A DNA stretch of 64,000 nt from Isoetes taiwanensis (Eukaryota > Streptophyta > Lycopodiopsida > Isoetales > Isoetaceae). How positions within the stretch are numbered: position 1 is the first letter of the stretch; each line of letters opens with the position of its first letter. Below are positions 53,590 to 64,000 of this stretch, piece after piece. A program made the position numbers and the translations under genes. The stretch lies in assembly GCA_021234155.1 (NCBI GenBank), contig JAJEKV010000003.1, forward strand, positions 18,646,386 through 18,710,385, written 5' to 3'. The notes under the pieces are model-generated. The model made no database searches. It worked only from the letters and a program-made list of their open reading frames with translations, and had not been told where the DNA came from.

Positions 53590-54100
53590 TATTTTGATGA
53601 CCCCGGTACCAGTTGGAGAGTCGTGCCCTCACTGGCATACGGCGGGAGTTAAACCCCTCTGCCCGTAGCATATCCCAGTCTCCTTTTTTGACAACTTTGC
53701 ACTTATATATACATGTTGGCTTTTATTCCGTGCCGCTCATATATTGCTGTGTTTTGTGATGTTTTCGAGCTCATGGTGATCTATATTACCAGTTAGTGGG
53801 TCTGGCCCTCGCTATCCTAGTGAACGACAGAGGCTGGGCCTCTCTGTCCCGTATCTTACTCCGTCCACCTTTTGCTCGATGTATGGAGATTTATCCCCCT
53901 GTCCGTAGCGCGGTATGATCTCCTTGTTGACGTGTCAATCCTGCTGATGTGGATCATGTCCACTGTACCACTAGAGTTCGTGGTAGTCCTGGATACCAGT
54001 TGGTGGGTCTAGCCCTCGCTATCCTGGTGTACGGCGGAGGCTGGGCCTCTCTATCCTGTAACTTGTTCCGTCCCCGTTTTACTCATTTGGTATAGAATAT
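53590..54100 (-). repeat. Tandem monomers in the LINE 5' region
   Basis: Three degenerate copies of a unit with TACCAGTTGGTGGGTC, CCCTCGCTATCCTGGTG and GAGGCTGGGCCTCTCT, near 53607, 53788 and 53993 (about 190-200 nt apart). Repeated 5' monomers act as promoters in some L1 families; here that is inference. Confidence 0.65.
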
Positions 54101-55477
54101 CTGCTCCTTCTTTGGATGCATATATCGTGCTTTGTGTCGGGATCTCTTCATCTATCATAGGATACAGATATGCAATATAAGTCTTCTCCATCTAGCATAT
54201 GATATAGATGCAAAATATAAGTCTCTTGCCGTTTTGGGCCCTTTTTTATTCCTTTTTTGTTATTCTGCAACCCACTCGTATTTGTCATGGCTCTTAATAT
54301 ATGGCCTGACTCATATAACCCTCCTTGTCGTCGTTCTTTCTGTTTCTCACCCTTTGCAATCGTTTACTGTTGATTTCATGTCATGTATCCATAAAATAGT
54401 CTGTATTCCTCCCACGTTATAAGATATGTACCTTTATCTTCTGTGACTTTGCTAAAGGTGACATTTTGTACTTGCCTATCTATTTCCGTGACGCATTACA
54501 CAGTGTGACTATACCTCCTTGTTCTATCAGAAGATCTTAATAACAGAAACAATTCGTGTTCACATTCCCGATCAATTGGGATATATATTAGCATTTCATT
54601 ACGTAGGTAATATCCATTTTTAATTCTCAAAGTTTGGCACATGAAGAATACATATACTGAACGATTCAACCAGGGGCTGAATCAGATGGATATCATGTAG
54701 CAAAGAATTTGGCAAACATAGAATATAAAAAGAAAGTAGACATAAAATAAAAACAAAATAAATCCAAAAAAATTTCTTTGGGTCGCTCGTTCAGCTTCTT
54801 CCCCATCTGCATACCCTTGATCTGTTCATTTTCTCGATTTTTTACCTGTAGATGATTCCCCTATCTTCTTTTTTTTCTCAACATTTCTCGCCATGCAGGC
54901 TCTGCAAATATAATCTGTTGGATTTTTTTTCACAACAAAAAACACAAAATTATTACCAAAATCTTTGACCAGTAGCTCATGTTGATAGCATGACTTCTAA
55001 ATTGTCGCGTTCATTTGTAGCCAACTAAAACACTGCATCACCCTTTCTCTGTCCTGCTTCCTTACTGTATCGTTATTGTCAGCTATAACTCCCATGACTT
55101 CCAGCAAATGGAGGTTGTATCCTGCATCTTTCATCGATTATGAATGGTGAATTCTATCACAAAAAAGAAGTGGACTCTCCCGCAGTTTATGCATGAGGGA
55201 AGTCCCCTTTCCAAACACAAACAATCCTGTTCAAAGATGCACCAAGGGCCCGCTTCTTCAAGCTCTGGATTCCGTGGCACCGTAAGGTTTCCAGAAATTC
55301 CAGATCTCAGCTGCTTCCTAGCTACTGGTTCATCGATCGGTTGTGAATCCACAATCCTCTTGCCTTTATCCATAGCTTCTTGGCGCTATGTTGGCGAGCC
55401 GGGTGCTTAGACCATAGAAGAATTGCGGCCGGATCGAACAAATTCCTGAGGCGGATTTCATCCTCCTCTTCCTCCTC
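54101..55477. other. Unassigned AT-rich stretch
   Basis: A duplicated ~40 nt segment (ATATAAGTCT, 54150-54225) may still belong to the LINE leader. Beyond it no gene is convincing. An 80-codon minus frame at 55373-55131 (starts MDKGKRIVDSQPIDEP) has Cys-rich text (CIFEQDCLCLERG) but no known domain. Confidence 0.5.
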
Positions 55478-57292
55478 TCTTATAGGATTGTTCCAGTTTA
55501 TGAAGGCGGGGATAAAGAGGTAGTGAGCAATTACAGGACTATCATGGTAAGTAATTTATGGGCTAAGCTCTTTGCAAACATAGTTAAATCTAAATTGAGT
55601 ACGTGGGCTGAGGCAAATGGAGTCAGAGCACATGGACAAGCTGGATTTAGACCTAAACATTCTACCATAGACCAGCTGGTTACATTGAGAGCAATTGTGG
55701 AGAGCGTCAAAGGTAAAAAGAAGCCTATTTTTATTGCATTTGTTGATTTTAAAACCGCTTTTGATACCGTGCCGAGAGGAAAGTTATGGGATAGATTGGA
55801 AGCATTGAATGTTCCAGTTACCATCAGACAAGCTGTTAAAGTTTTGTATGAGCAAGTGCTGGTAGAGCTTTCGTATCCCTGGTCAGAATGTGCCAGTGGA
55901 GGAATAGCAAGCAACATTGGCGTGAAACAGGGCTGCCCATTGTCCCCCACTCTATTTGGGATTTTTATTGATGAATTAGAAGATTGGATTGTCTTCCATG
56001 GTGGTGCTGGATCCCCACTGCTGGCATATGTCATTGCCATCCTTTTATATGCAGATGATGTGGCTTTGTTGGCGCGAACAAAGCTGGATTTGGAAAGGCA
56101 TCTTGAGGCCCTATCAACCTTTTGCACAAAGATAGGTATGATGGTGAACACTACGAAGACGAAGGTTATGATTGTTGGCACAAGGAGCAAACACGATTTC
56201 ACTTACAGAGACATGCCATTGGAAACGGTAACCTCTTTTAAGTATTTGGGAATTATTTTTAGTAGCAATTATTTATGGGATGAATGCATAGAGCAGCGAT
56301 ACAGTAATGCGCTTAAGGCACTATGTGCGATGCAAAAGCAATGTCATAAAATACATTTATGGAATTGGGATTTAAAGAAGCAGCTCTATAGAGCACTTGT
56401 ACAAACAGTTATGCTATATGGCTGTGAAGTATGGGCTCCAAGCTTGACGGCCAAGCTATGGAAAAAGGTGGAGAATTTGCAAAAGAAATTTTTGCGCGCT
56501 GAGTTAGGGGTGAAAATGCAAACGCCATATGCGATGATGCTTGCAGAAGTGGGAATGCTGCCTCTTGAGGGAGAAGCAATGATTCATACTGCCTCTTACT
56601 TGCTCAAGGTCAAGGCATTAAGTGAAGACCGCCTTCCCAGTATAGCTAAAAGAGCGTCTGCGGATAAAGGTTGGTACCATGATGTAATTTGTTGGTTTCA
56701 GAAATGGAATATCAGTGTAGGTGAGTTGGTGGGCAAGAGAGATAAAATAAGAGATTTGGTTTTTCAGAAGTTTCAAATTAAAACCTGGAGCACGGTCCAA
56801 GAGGTAAAGATGTCTTTCTACCAGCAATTTATTAACCCATCTTTACAGGTAGCAAAATACTTGTCAGAGAATATATCTATCTCAAATAGGCATTTGCTTG
56901 CTCGCATGCGTTTGAGCTCACATTATTTGAAAATTGAGACTGGAAGATGGCAGAGGATAGAAAGGGCTGACCATATATGTGAGTTGTGTCCTGATGGTAT
57001 GATTGAAGATGAAGCGCACACCCTGTTATACTGTAAGTGTTATGAAGACATTAGACTTCAATATTCTATACAAGAAAGTTCATTAGTTGAGCTCTTTGGA
57101 CTCTCAACAAAATACTTGTGTTCTTATATAGATGAGGTGCTACAGAAAAGATGTACTTGCTTGAAAAAAGAAAAAACAGGTGGAGAGTGAGGAGTTGGAG
57201 GTTTATGATTAGAGTGATATTTTGTGTTTTGTACTTTCTCGTTCTATAGACCTGATAGGTCTCTAAAGGACGTAATAAAACATTTCATTTCA
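55478..57292 (+). mobile_element. 5'-truncated LINE, plus strand
   Basis: Starts inside RT and ends with a GACCTGATAGGTCT stem (57250-57263), then TCTAAAGGACGTAATAAAAC and CATTTCATTTCATTT. The same kind of terminal stem is in the LINE at 41490. TTATAG is present near both ends (about 55481 and 57299), a possible target duplication. Confidence 0.88.
55484..57190 (+). CDS. LINE reverse transcriptase C-terminal two-thirds, open frame
   Basis: About 560 codons without a stop to TGA 57188-57190, but without start or endonuclease (truncated). RT motifs: IVPVYEGGDKEVVSNYRTI, AHGQAGFRPKHSTIDQ, AFVDFKTAFDTVPRGKLW, GVKQGCPLSPTLFGIFIDEL, active site LLYADDVALLA, then the thumb and CELCPDGMIEDEAHTLLYC (Cys-Cys-His-Cys). 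Related to ORF2 of the LINE at 38204 but a different subfamily. Intact through this part, so a relatively recent insertion. Confidence 0.9.
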   Translation, partial: RIVPVYEGGDKEVVSNYRTIMVSNLWAKLFANIVKSKLSTWAEANGVRAHGQAGFRPKHSTIDQLVTLRAIVESVKGKKKPIFIAFVDFKTAFDTVPRGKLWDRLEALNVPVTIRQAVKVLYEQVLVELSYPWSECASGGIASNIGVKQGCPLSPTLFGIFIDELEDWIVFHGGAGSPLLAYVIAILLYADDVALLARTKLDLERHLEALSTFCTKIGMMVNTTKTKVMIVGTRSKHDFTYRDMPLETVTSFKYLGIIFSSNYLWDECIEQRYSNALKALCAMQKQCHKIHLWNWDLKKQLYRALVQTVMLYGCEVWAPSLTAKLWKKVENLQKKFLRAELGVKMQTPYAMMLAEVGMLPLEGEAMIHTASYLLKVKALSEDRLPSIAKRASADKGWYHDVICWFQKWNISVGELVGKRDKIRDLVFQKFQIKTWSTVQEVKMSFYQQFINPSLQVAKYLSENISISNRHLLARMRLSSHYLKIETGRWQRIERADHICELCPDGMIEDEAHTLLYCKCYEDIRLQYSIQESSLVELFGLSTKYLCSYIDEVLQKRCTCLKKEKTGGE

Positions 57293-58730
57293 TTTCTTTT
57301 ATAGCCTGATAGCTTGTAGGGTTTCGCTTCCTTGTTCCCGCTCCTTTATTATGCTACGCCCGTCTTTATTAATTGCTAGTGTTGTCTTATCTTGTCCTAT
57401 TCTTTTTCTAGTTTTTCGTATGTGTGTCCAGGAAACATCGTACTGCACTCTATAAACCTTTCTGACAGTCGTACTCTGGCCTTCCCCTCTGGCAACTAGT
57501 CATCATTAATAGCTCCCCCCATCCATCGGATGGGTGACACGTCATTAGGGTTTAATGCATTGCAATATCCATATACTCACTATCGTATTATTCTTCTTTT
57601 ATTCTCGCCAATTCGGGTTAAAAATTTTAAAATTGGCATTTAGGATTAGCTACTCGTATTTTCCTACCGTTATTTGTTAAACGGTTATTAATTTCAAATT
57701 CCATCCCCGAAGTCTGAGTAGCGTGAATTGCTTCTCTACCCCTGGTGGATTAACACCCTTGATTTCGTCCTCTTTTCTGTGCTGTTGTAGTGATCGCACT
57801 CCGTCCATGGCCCAGCACTCCCGAATTTATACAAATTAGTCTATGTCTGATTTATTATGCAATATTATCTTCTATTCGTTCCTATCATAGCCAGAGGCAA
57901 CTCAAAGAGATTGCCAGTGGTAACTCAAAGACACATATCCAATTACAAGAGATAACTAAGGAAAGATGTAAGAATTAACGAGCATTTTCTTTGAAATTCC
58001 TGGTCGGGTGATGTGTATCCTCAAACTGCCTCCCCCCCCCAAAACCCGAATTGTATGTCCTTTACCAATATGCTATTCTACTATTATGGTTCCGGTACTC
58101 ACTTGGTAAACGCAATCCGCAACCCACAACCCGCAACCCGCTGAAAATAGAATGTTCTGGAAGCTCAAATATCAAATTCAAGGCCAACCAATATTTTTAT
58201 GGGATGGATGAACTTGTCAATTGCTTATATATCAAATATTAGCTCAAAATGCATTATTTCCTTGTAAAAGCTGTTGTATTTAAACTACAACTACCTTTTA
58301 GGAACCATAATTGGTTCTGAGGAGGCAGAAAGCAGTTTTGACCCTGTCATGTTTGAATAGTCCTATCTTTCTTCACAGACTTCGGATTGACATGTGGTTT
58401 TTTGTGTTTTTTTCTCTATCTCGTGTAGAAAACTATTATGGTAATCAAAAAATTTGAAAAAATCTTTTTGTCAAAACTGTTTGACTTTATTTAAACATGA
58501 ACCTTTTGGTACTTGATCCCTCGAGTTTGTTAGAGCATAACTTATAAGAATGGAGGTGTATATATTTTTAGATATTTTTTTAGTAGAGCATGACTGTCAT
58601 ATATGAACTTCTAGGAAGGGTTCGAATAGATTTTGTACCGTTGATTTTATACGAATTTTAAAGTGAACACTACAAATGGACTATTTTTGGTCCATCATGG
58701 GACAACTCTAGTGTTAAGGCAAGTAGTTGA
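57293..58730. other. Non-coding stretch
   Basis: AT-rich. A C-run (58031-58039) and a short CCGCAACCC repeat (about 58115-58140) are the only patterns seen. No gene, no LTR end. Confidence 0.6.
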
Positions 58731-61066
58731 TTATGGCAAGAAACCTTTGTACCCAATGGAGACCGAATACTGGACAGTCACTTTTTCTCCAGTAATCTTC
58801 TTCACAAGGGCCACTTTTCTTCTCAACTCGGCCGGTACCTTAGGGGGCAGAGTCTCTTTATGTTTTGCATTTTTAGCCTTCCAATTCTTTAGGAAGTCCT
58901 TTGACCAGAATACAAACTTTTTGATGTCATCATTACTGACCTTGTATTTGCCCAGCAATCCAATTTCAGATAATGCCACATCCCCCGATAGCCTTTGTAA
59001 CTCAGCTCCTATAGCTGACTTCATTGTACGTACATCCTTCACATGGTTGCAGCCAAGAAGGACATCCTATCCTTAGTGAAAGCACTCTTCTTGTATAAGA
59101 CTTCCTTCTTCAGGCACTGGTTTAAAACCCAAATGGTCTCAGTGTCATCTAGCCCCTGAGTCTTTCTCATCTCTGACACATTCAAGTCAAAGATGCTTAC
59201 ATCAACAGGAGGCACCCTACCCATAGTATCTGGCAACTTCTTTTGTGCATAAGCATCCCAGAATTCATTCTGCTTGAGCCATACTGCCTCTTTACAAAAG
59301 ACAATCTTATACGAATCTGTTGGACCTGACCTGCTAGTTGTGCTATCAGAATATCTGCATTGTCATCACCACCTTTTTTCTTCGATTTTCTTGCAGTCTT
59401 CTTCTTCTCCTGTATAATTGTCTGCGACAGAGTCCGCTCAAGCAGCATGAATGCCTCATACTTTGACCCGCCCTCTCTGGTGGGTAATGGGCAGCCATAT
59501 TCCACCCACTGTTGACGTGTACGGCGCAGTTGCTCCACGTATGGACTACAATAGTACAGGAATTGAATCAGTATCTTAGACCAGAAACACGCCTGGCACG
59601 AATTGAATAGAATTGAATTGATCAACACAAAAAACGCAGCTGGCGTGAAATGAATTGAGCTATGAACGCAATTCACGCCAGGCGTGCTTTTAAATCAAAG
59701 CAATTCGCGCCAGGCATGCTTTATGCTGTGTAGAAAGCACGCTTGGCTTGAATTAAATTGAATTAAGCTATATACGCAATTCACAACAGATGTGCTTTTA
59801 AATCAATTTAATCATGCCAGGTGTGCTTTAAAACACGTCTGGCGTGAATTCAATTGATTTAAAAGCACGTCTGGTGTGAATTAGAATGATTTAAAAGCAT
59901 GACTGAATATTAAAATGGTAACATCCTACTGTAGTTAATTACCTTTTGCATAGAAATGTCTTCCCCATTTCGTTTAAAGTTGCACTAATCTCAATCATAT
60001 CTGCAGGTGAAGTATTGGCATCCAAGAGTCGACACCTCCTATACGCATAGTGATTGTAGAACATGGTTTGGCCTATTTGTTCTGCCTGCCTGATGAGGGC
60101 CTTTTCTGCCTCAACGGAATGCTGCCCATCGATGATGACGAATTTAATGTCATCATTTAATAATAACTCCACGGTGTTCGACCACACAGCAGGCTTGTTT
60201 GTAATCGTATCCTAAGGTAACACATCTGCTAGCATAGGCATTTGAACTGGATTACTAATCATACTATGAACAATCTCCATGGCATGTGATGAATCATATC
60301 TTCTGCTAATATAAATGGAGCTTGGTGAATGGATGAGGCACTTCACGTGGATCTGAAAAGTTGTCTTAAGACCACATGGATAATGGTCAGAGTACTTATT
60401 CAGCTTGTTCATGGCCTCTAGCTGCGCCACTCTGTCCTGTTCATTCTCAAACACGGAAGCCTGCAAGTTGAGCATCCTTCCCTAGATTCAGGACCCTCCT
60501 AGAAGCTTTCAAGTCAGCTAATTCTCTAGCTTGCTGCAAGTAGTGACTTGGTGTCGGTTTATTGAACATGCCTCTATGCACAGCTGTAACCCCGTGGCAA
60601 ATAGATATTGGTGTAACTGCTACATTAGTGGGCCAGCCATACTTAAAACATGTCTCACCATTCACATCTGTCTTCATGAAGGTATCTTTGTATGCAGTAG
60701 CTCTACAATGAGTAAGTCTGAGCAGATCTTTCTTCGGCTTATATGTCATCTCCAAGAGCAATTTGCAGTTGGTGTCATCCTCTTCCTCACAAGAGATTAC
60801 GATCCCTTGTTTGGTCATCTTGTCTGCTTCCTTTTCCCTCGAGAAGAGCGTTAGGTCGAGCTTGCCATTTGTCTTGGCGAGGTCAACGTACCACTCGGCA
60901 CCCTCATCTATTTCCTCTTCAGTGCATGCAGGGTCAATGGTTGCTATAAGAATAGGCCCTTCGTTATCTAAGGTGAGATCATATGGTATTACATCTGGGT
61001 CGTCTACCCTTGGCTTCTTACCAGGAATAGACCCCGAATTATTAGGGGTTTTCTTCCTCTTGGGCA
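58731..61066 (-). pseudogene. Unrecognised multi-exon gene, probably decayed
   Basis: Minus strand. Exon a starts at 61066 after a splice acceptor (TCTTCTTTTGCAG on minus): VPKRKKTPNNSGSIPGKKPR, DDPDVIPYDLTLDNEGPIL, then MTYKPKKDLLRLTH. A frameshift near 60475 leads to FENEQDRVAQLEAMNKLNK, an in-frame TAG near 60212, and KFVIIDGQHSVEAEKALIRQ. The exon ends at 59943 (AAAAG|GTAATT). Intron 59546-59942 ends TATTGTAG. The next exon: SPYVEQLRRTRQQWVEYG, KYEAFMLLERTLSQTI, a frameshift near 59310, KQNEFWDAYAQKKLPDTMG and ETIWVLNQCLKKEVLYKK, ending KVTVQYSVSIGYKGFLP with stop near 58731. DGQHS recalls the DGQHR/ParB-like motif, which is not enough for a call. One stop and two shifts suggest a pseudogene; a missed intron could explain part of this. 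Confidence 0.6.
59585..59905. repeat. Intronic cluster of GGCGTGAATT inverted motifs
   Basis: Eight or more short copies, in both orientations, of a motif like AATTCACGCCAGGCGTGC followed by TTTTAAATCAA. They fill most of the intron 59546-59942. The CACGCCAGGCGTG core is itself a palindrome. Confidence 0.8.
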
Positions 61067-61118
61067 CTGCAAAAGAAGATGAACATGATTTAGAATACTT
61101 TTGTGAACATGAGATCAT

Positions 61119-61372
61119 GTTTGGCGTGAATTTCAAGCTATATTAGTATAATTCATTCACGCTTGGCATGTTTGTAGCTCCTATTGTAGACCACGCTTGG
61201 CATGAATTTGAAGCTAAATTAGTACAATTCATGCTTGACGTGTTTCTAGCTTCTATTACAGACCACTCTTGGCGTGAATTTGAAACCAAATTAGTCTAAT
61301 TCATGCTTGGCGTGTTTCTATCTCCTATTAGTATAATTCAAGCTTGGCATGTTTTTAGCTCTTATTATAGAC
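61119..61372. repeat. Tandem ~72 nt repeat with CTTGGCGTG core, upstream of exon a
   Basis: About 3.5 units (starts near 61119, 61194, 61268, 61331). Each has TTGGCGTGAATTT, AATTAGTATAATTCA, GCTTGGCGTGTTT and CTCCTATTATAGACC. It shares the GGCGTGAATT motif with 59585-59905. Confidence 0.82.
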
Positions 61373-62550
61373 CCTTTATGCATCTTTTACACTACGTACC
61401 CTCACTGAAGACTGCTATCTCTAAGTGTCAAACCTCAGTTCACTGAGCGTGTACCCCTCTATTTAAAACTACTAAGAACTATATTCTAAATGGGTGTGTA
61501 CCCCTCTGTTAAAAACTACCAAGAACTATATTCTAAAAAATAGAACAAAATTATATTCTAAAAAATAGAGAATCATAGCATTAACTGAAGGTAATATACC
61601 TTGTATATTGCAGAGAAAGAATTCAAACTCCTGCAAAGCATAATACTCTCTACACAGTGTGTATTTTGTGGCAAAAAGGCAAATTAAATACCTTGAATAG
61701 GTTATGTTTGACAGTTTACTTAGAGGAAGAGAGTGGCCACTTCAGCTAGAAAAGACCCAAATGATTGCTGCCACTATAAACAGCTTGGATACATCCTATC
61801 GCCTAATTCTAGAACAAAAGGCTTTGGAATTATAACTTGTAATGGTTAAAAAGGTAATATATACAGACAAAACACTGTCTAGAAATTATATTCAATGTCA
61901 TAGATAACTATTTTCAGATGCACTTATCATAGAAAGTGGCAAATAGGTGGTCAACTTTTGAACAACTCATTTGCATTTCACAGCGGCAAAGCTATCTTGT
62001 TACAATATCCATTGCCCTAGCTCTATTTTCTTGCGTGACATTCCTAATTTTAGGTCTCTCGTTTTCCACTTGTTTTCTAGCAAAAGTCATAACCTCCTCT
62101 AAGATCCAGTAAAGGAGAAAGGAACTGATCTGCTCTAAGAGATTGCTTCTAATTCCATTGGAAAGGCTTTTGTGCTTTTATTGGCATAATATTAGTGTCC
62201 ATTGCAGTGATCGTTATTCCAAACAACTGAACTATAAATAAGTTTACATTTGCATTGTTACTGTTAAAACAATAGAAATAGTTTTTTTCATCTGTATATA
62301 TAAAAAAAAAAAAAAAAAAAAAAAAGAATAGTGTAGGAGAAAGGCAAATAAAATGCAGGGCCAAATACATAGTTAATGCAATGATGGCCTTGCAACCAAC
62401 AGTAGAGTGATTATGCTAATGCACGCAGCTACTATTGCAGCTTAACTGTAGATTAGCTTGAAAATATATTGCACACGCATGGAAAACTAATAGAATATTC
62501 TAGCAGTTAAAAAGATCTCCAAGAACATCCTAGCAGTTAATAGAACAGTC
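61373..62550. other. Non-coding stretch with a 43 nt tandem duplication and an A-run
   Basis: GTGTACCCCTCT...AACTATATTCTAAA is duplicated at 61449-61491 and 61496-61538. An A24 run is at 62302-62325. No gene seen. Confidence 0.7.
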
Positions 62551-63125
62551 TGTTAGAATAGTTCATGTTATAATTGTTTGATCCAGTCTGAGATTGAAGA
62601 CTACATCATGAGGGTGAGATTCATTTAACCTAATGTAGGTGATGGTGATTTATTTCTAAGGTGCCATTAGACCGTAAGACCATTGGTTCGATGAAGACGT
62701 TTATATTTATGGTAAATGGACACCTAATATGTGGCTAAGGGGGAAACTTTGTTCAAAACTTCCTGTTTGAGTTTTACATGATAAGCCTAGCTCGATCGGT
62801 CCGCCTTAGCGGCCGGATCCAGGGCTATAACATAATCAAGAAGTATTGATTTGATTATCGGCCATATTGAAGTTGAATGCAGGTGCTGGATGGATTATCG
62901 GACCTAAAGCTTGGGTTGTCGGGTGCAGGTCAACCAAGCTACAATAGCTTGGTCAATACCAATGCTACAGTGTTTTTACTGTAGCTATTATAAGGTTTGA
63001 AAACAATTGTTTAAGTTGTGAAGATAAACCAAAGGGAGAAATTAGCTAGAGATTATTGCTTGTTTCTATTCAATTTTATCTTTGAATAGATTATCTGCTA
63101 GTACCGTTGTGTTTAAAATTCATCA
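62551..63125 (+). repeat. 5' LTR of a Ty1/copia element
   Basis: TGTTAGAATAG (62551) to TTCATCA (63125), immediately before a PBS. The left edge is inferred from the TG start and size (about 575 bp); the other LTR is outside the window. Confidence 0.65.
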
Positions 63126-63126
63126 T

Positions 63127-63140
63127 TGGTATCAGAGCCA
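63127..63140 (+). other. Primer-binding site of the copia element (tRNA-iMet)
   Basis: TGGTATCAGAGCCA, a better match to initiator tRNA-Met than those of A-C. Confidence 0.93.
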
Positions 63141-63161
63141 GAGATTCAAGGTGAAATAATC

Positions 63162-64000
63162 ATGTCTAGTTTGGTGCTAATTTGCTTAATGCCATTGAGG
63201 TGTTTAAAGGAGAAAGTGGTTTCCAAGCTTGGAAACAAAGCATCCAAGAGGTTCTGGAGTTTGAAAAGTTATGGCATTTGGTTGATCCAAGTGCAGGTAG
63301 ACGTCCTACTGCTAATGTTAGTGCAGGATCTGCAAATGTTGCAGGAGCTAGTTCAAGCTCAAGTAGAGAAGGTTCCACGGTTGGAGGAGATGCTGAAGCA
63401 AGTGGAGGAAAGGATAGTACAATATCATCAAGCATTCAGATAGATGATGAACTCAAAATTAAAGAAGCTCAAGCAATTATTAGTTGTAAGGTTGGTCCTG
63501 CAATTAAGCTTAAGCTCAGAGGATTAAGCCCGATTGAAATGTGGTCATACATGATTAAGAACTATGAAGCCAAAACTTCTTCACAGATAGATGTGCTGGA
63601 AAAACAATTGAGGAAATTGAAACTTCATGATAAAGAAAATATTACAGAGTTTCTTGAAAATTTTGATTCAATCATTGCTGATTTAGAAGGGGCAGGGGTA
63701 ATTCTAAATGAACAGTACCAGCTTTTAGCAATCTCAAGGGCAGTATCTCATAATGCTTATCTGGCCACGCTCTTGAGGAATATTGCTAGGTCAAAGGAAC
63801 ATGCAATTCAAATAATAAGGACAGAATTTGAATAAAAACAAATGGGCCAAGAGGAAGATGATCAAGCCATTGAAGTGTTGTATGCTAGAAATTTCAGAGC
63901 AAAAAAGGGAAATGATGTTGCAAGCAAGGAAAGAATTGGTCCATGTTACAATTGTAACAAATATGGCCACTTGAAGGCTGACTGTCATAAGAAGGCAGGG
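63162..64000 (+). pseudogene. Copia gag, truncated by the window end
   Basis: ATG 63162 (MSS) is followed by a 1-nt loss near 63171. The main frame then runs from 63182: LNAIEVFKGESGFQAWKQSI, VLEFEKLWHLVDPS, WSYMIKNYEAKTSSQIDVLE, the copia gag (UBN2-like) pattern. A TAA at 63833-63835 interrupts it. The zinc knuckle CYNCNKYGHLKADC follows in the same frame near 63945-63990. Encodes the particle protein; two defects make this copy inactive. Confidence 0.9.

Larger units (their letters stand above)
50394..54100 (-). mobile_element. Degenerate LINE on the minus strand, with a repeated 5' region
   Basis: From the 5' side (high coordinates): repeated leader about 54100-53434, ORF1 53433-52174, ORF2 from about 52290 downward. 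It ends abruptly inside RT at about 50394, where the sequence changes to the 40 nt repeat next to element A. Loss of the 3' end is unusual for LINEs and implies a rearrangement there. Confidence 0.85.

Noticed and set aside
55131-55373. Small Cys-containing gene on the minus strand
   Set aside because: 80 codons, no known domain, no splice signals or conserved neighbour; kept only as a remark in the unassigned stretch.

Overview
The window looks like nuclear DNA from a plant with a large, repeat-rich genome. Evidence: LTR retrotransposons primed by initiator tRNA-Met (TGGTATCAGAGC next to four LTRs), three LINE remnants, a Helitron with TC...CTAG ends, and an H3-type fold carrying the plant-like QEAAE residues. 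I cannot name the species; a spore-bearing land plant (fern, lycophyte, bryophyte) or close algal relative is a guess. There is almost no single-copy sequence.

Most of the window (4644-50345) is one nest of three related Ty3/gypsy chromodomain elements, called A, B and C here. A (+) is 4644-50345, flanked by ACTTC/ACTTC. B (-) is 7460-36775, inside an accessory gene of A and flanked by TATGT/TATGT. C (+) is 15627-28812, inside the reverse transcriptase of B and flanked by ATGCA/ATGCA. A LINE (37876-41530) sits in A, in the TATA box of an internal promoter, and a 3.2 kb Helitron (9345-12533) sits in the 3' UTR of B. With insertions removed, each element is about 12.7-13.2 kb with 1.4-1.6 kb LTRs.

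The layout of all three is: LTR - PBS - [two ~67 nt hairpins + TATAAATA] - accessory gene 1 - [two hairpins + TATAAATA] - accessory gene 2 - ~190 nt non-coding spacer - gag - pol (PR-RT-RH-IN-chromodomain) - 3' UTR hairpin - doubled PPT - LTR.

The main result is accessory gene 1. It encodes a long histone H3. Residues 2-10 are identical to the first nine residues of mature H3 (ARTKQTARK). A charged insert of ~318 residues follows, and the last 89 residues align without gaps to H3 from alpha-N to the C-terminus, including the HAKRVT and GERP/GERA ends. C has it intact (417 aa), B has one premature TGA, and A has lost the tail and is split by B. Accessory gene 2 is unrecognised, with an acidic stretch and a faint H2A-like N-terminus. 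The hairpins before both genes show paired (compensatory) base changes between A and B/C.

Outside the nest: positions 1-3600 hold the end of an older Ty3 element of another lineage (Tat/Athila-like); 3600-4643 holds foldbacks; 50394-54100 is a degenerate minus-strand LINE with a repeated 5' region; 55478-57292 is a 5'-truncated plus-strand LINE; 58731-61066 is an unrecognised multi-exon gene or pseudogene (-) with unusual intronic repeats; and 62551-64000 is the start of a Ty1/copia element.
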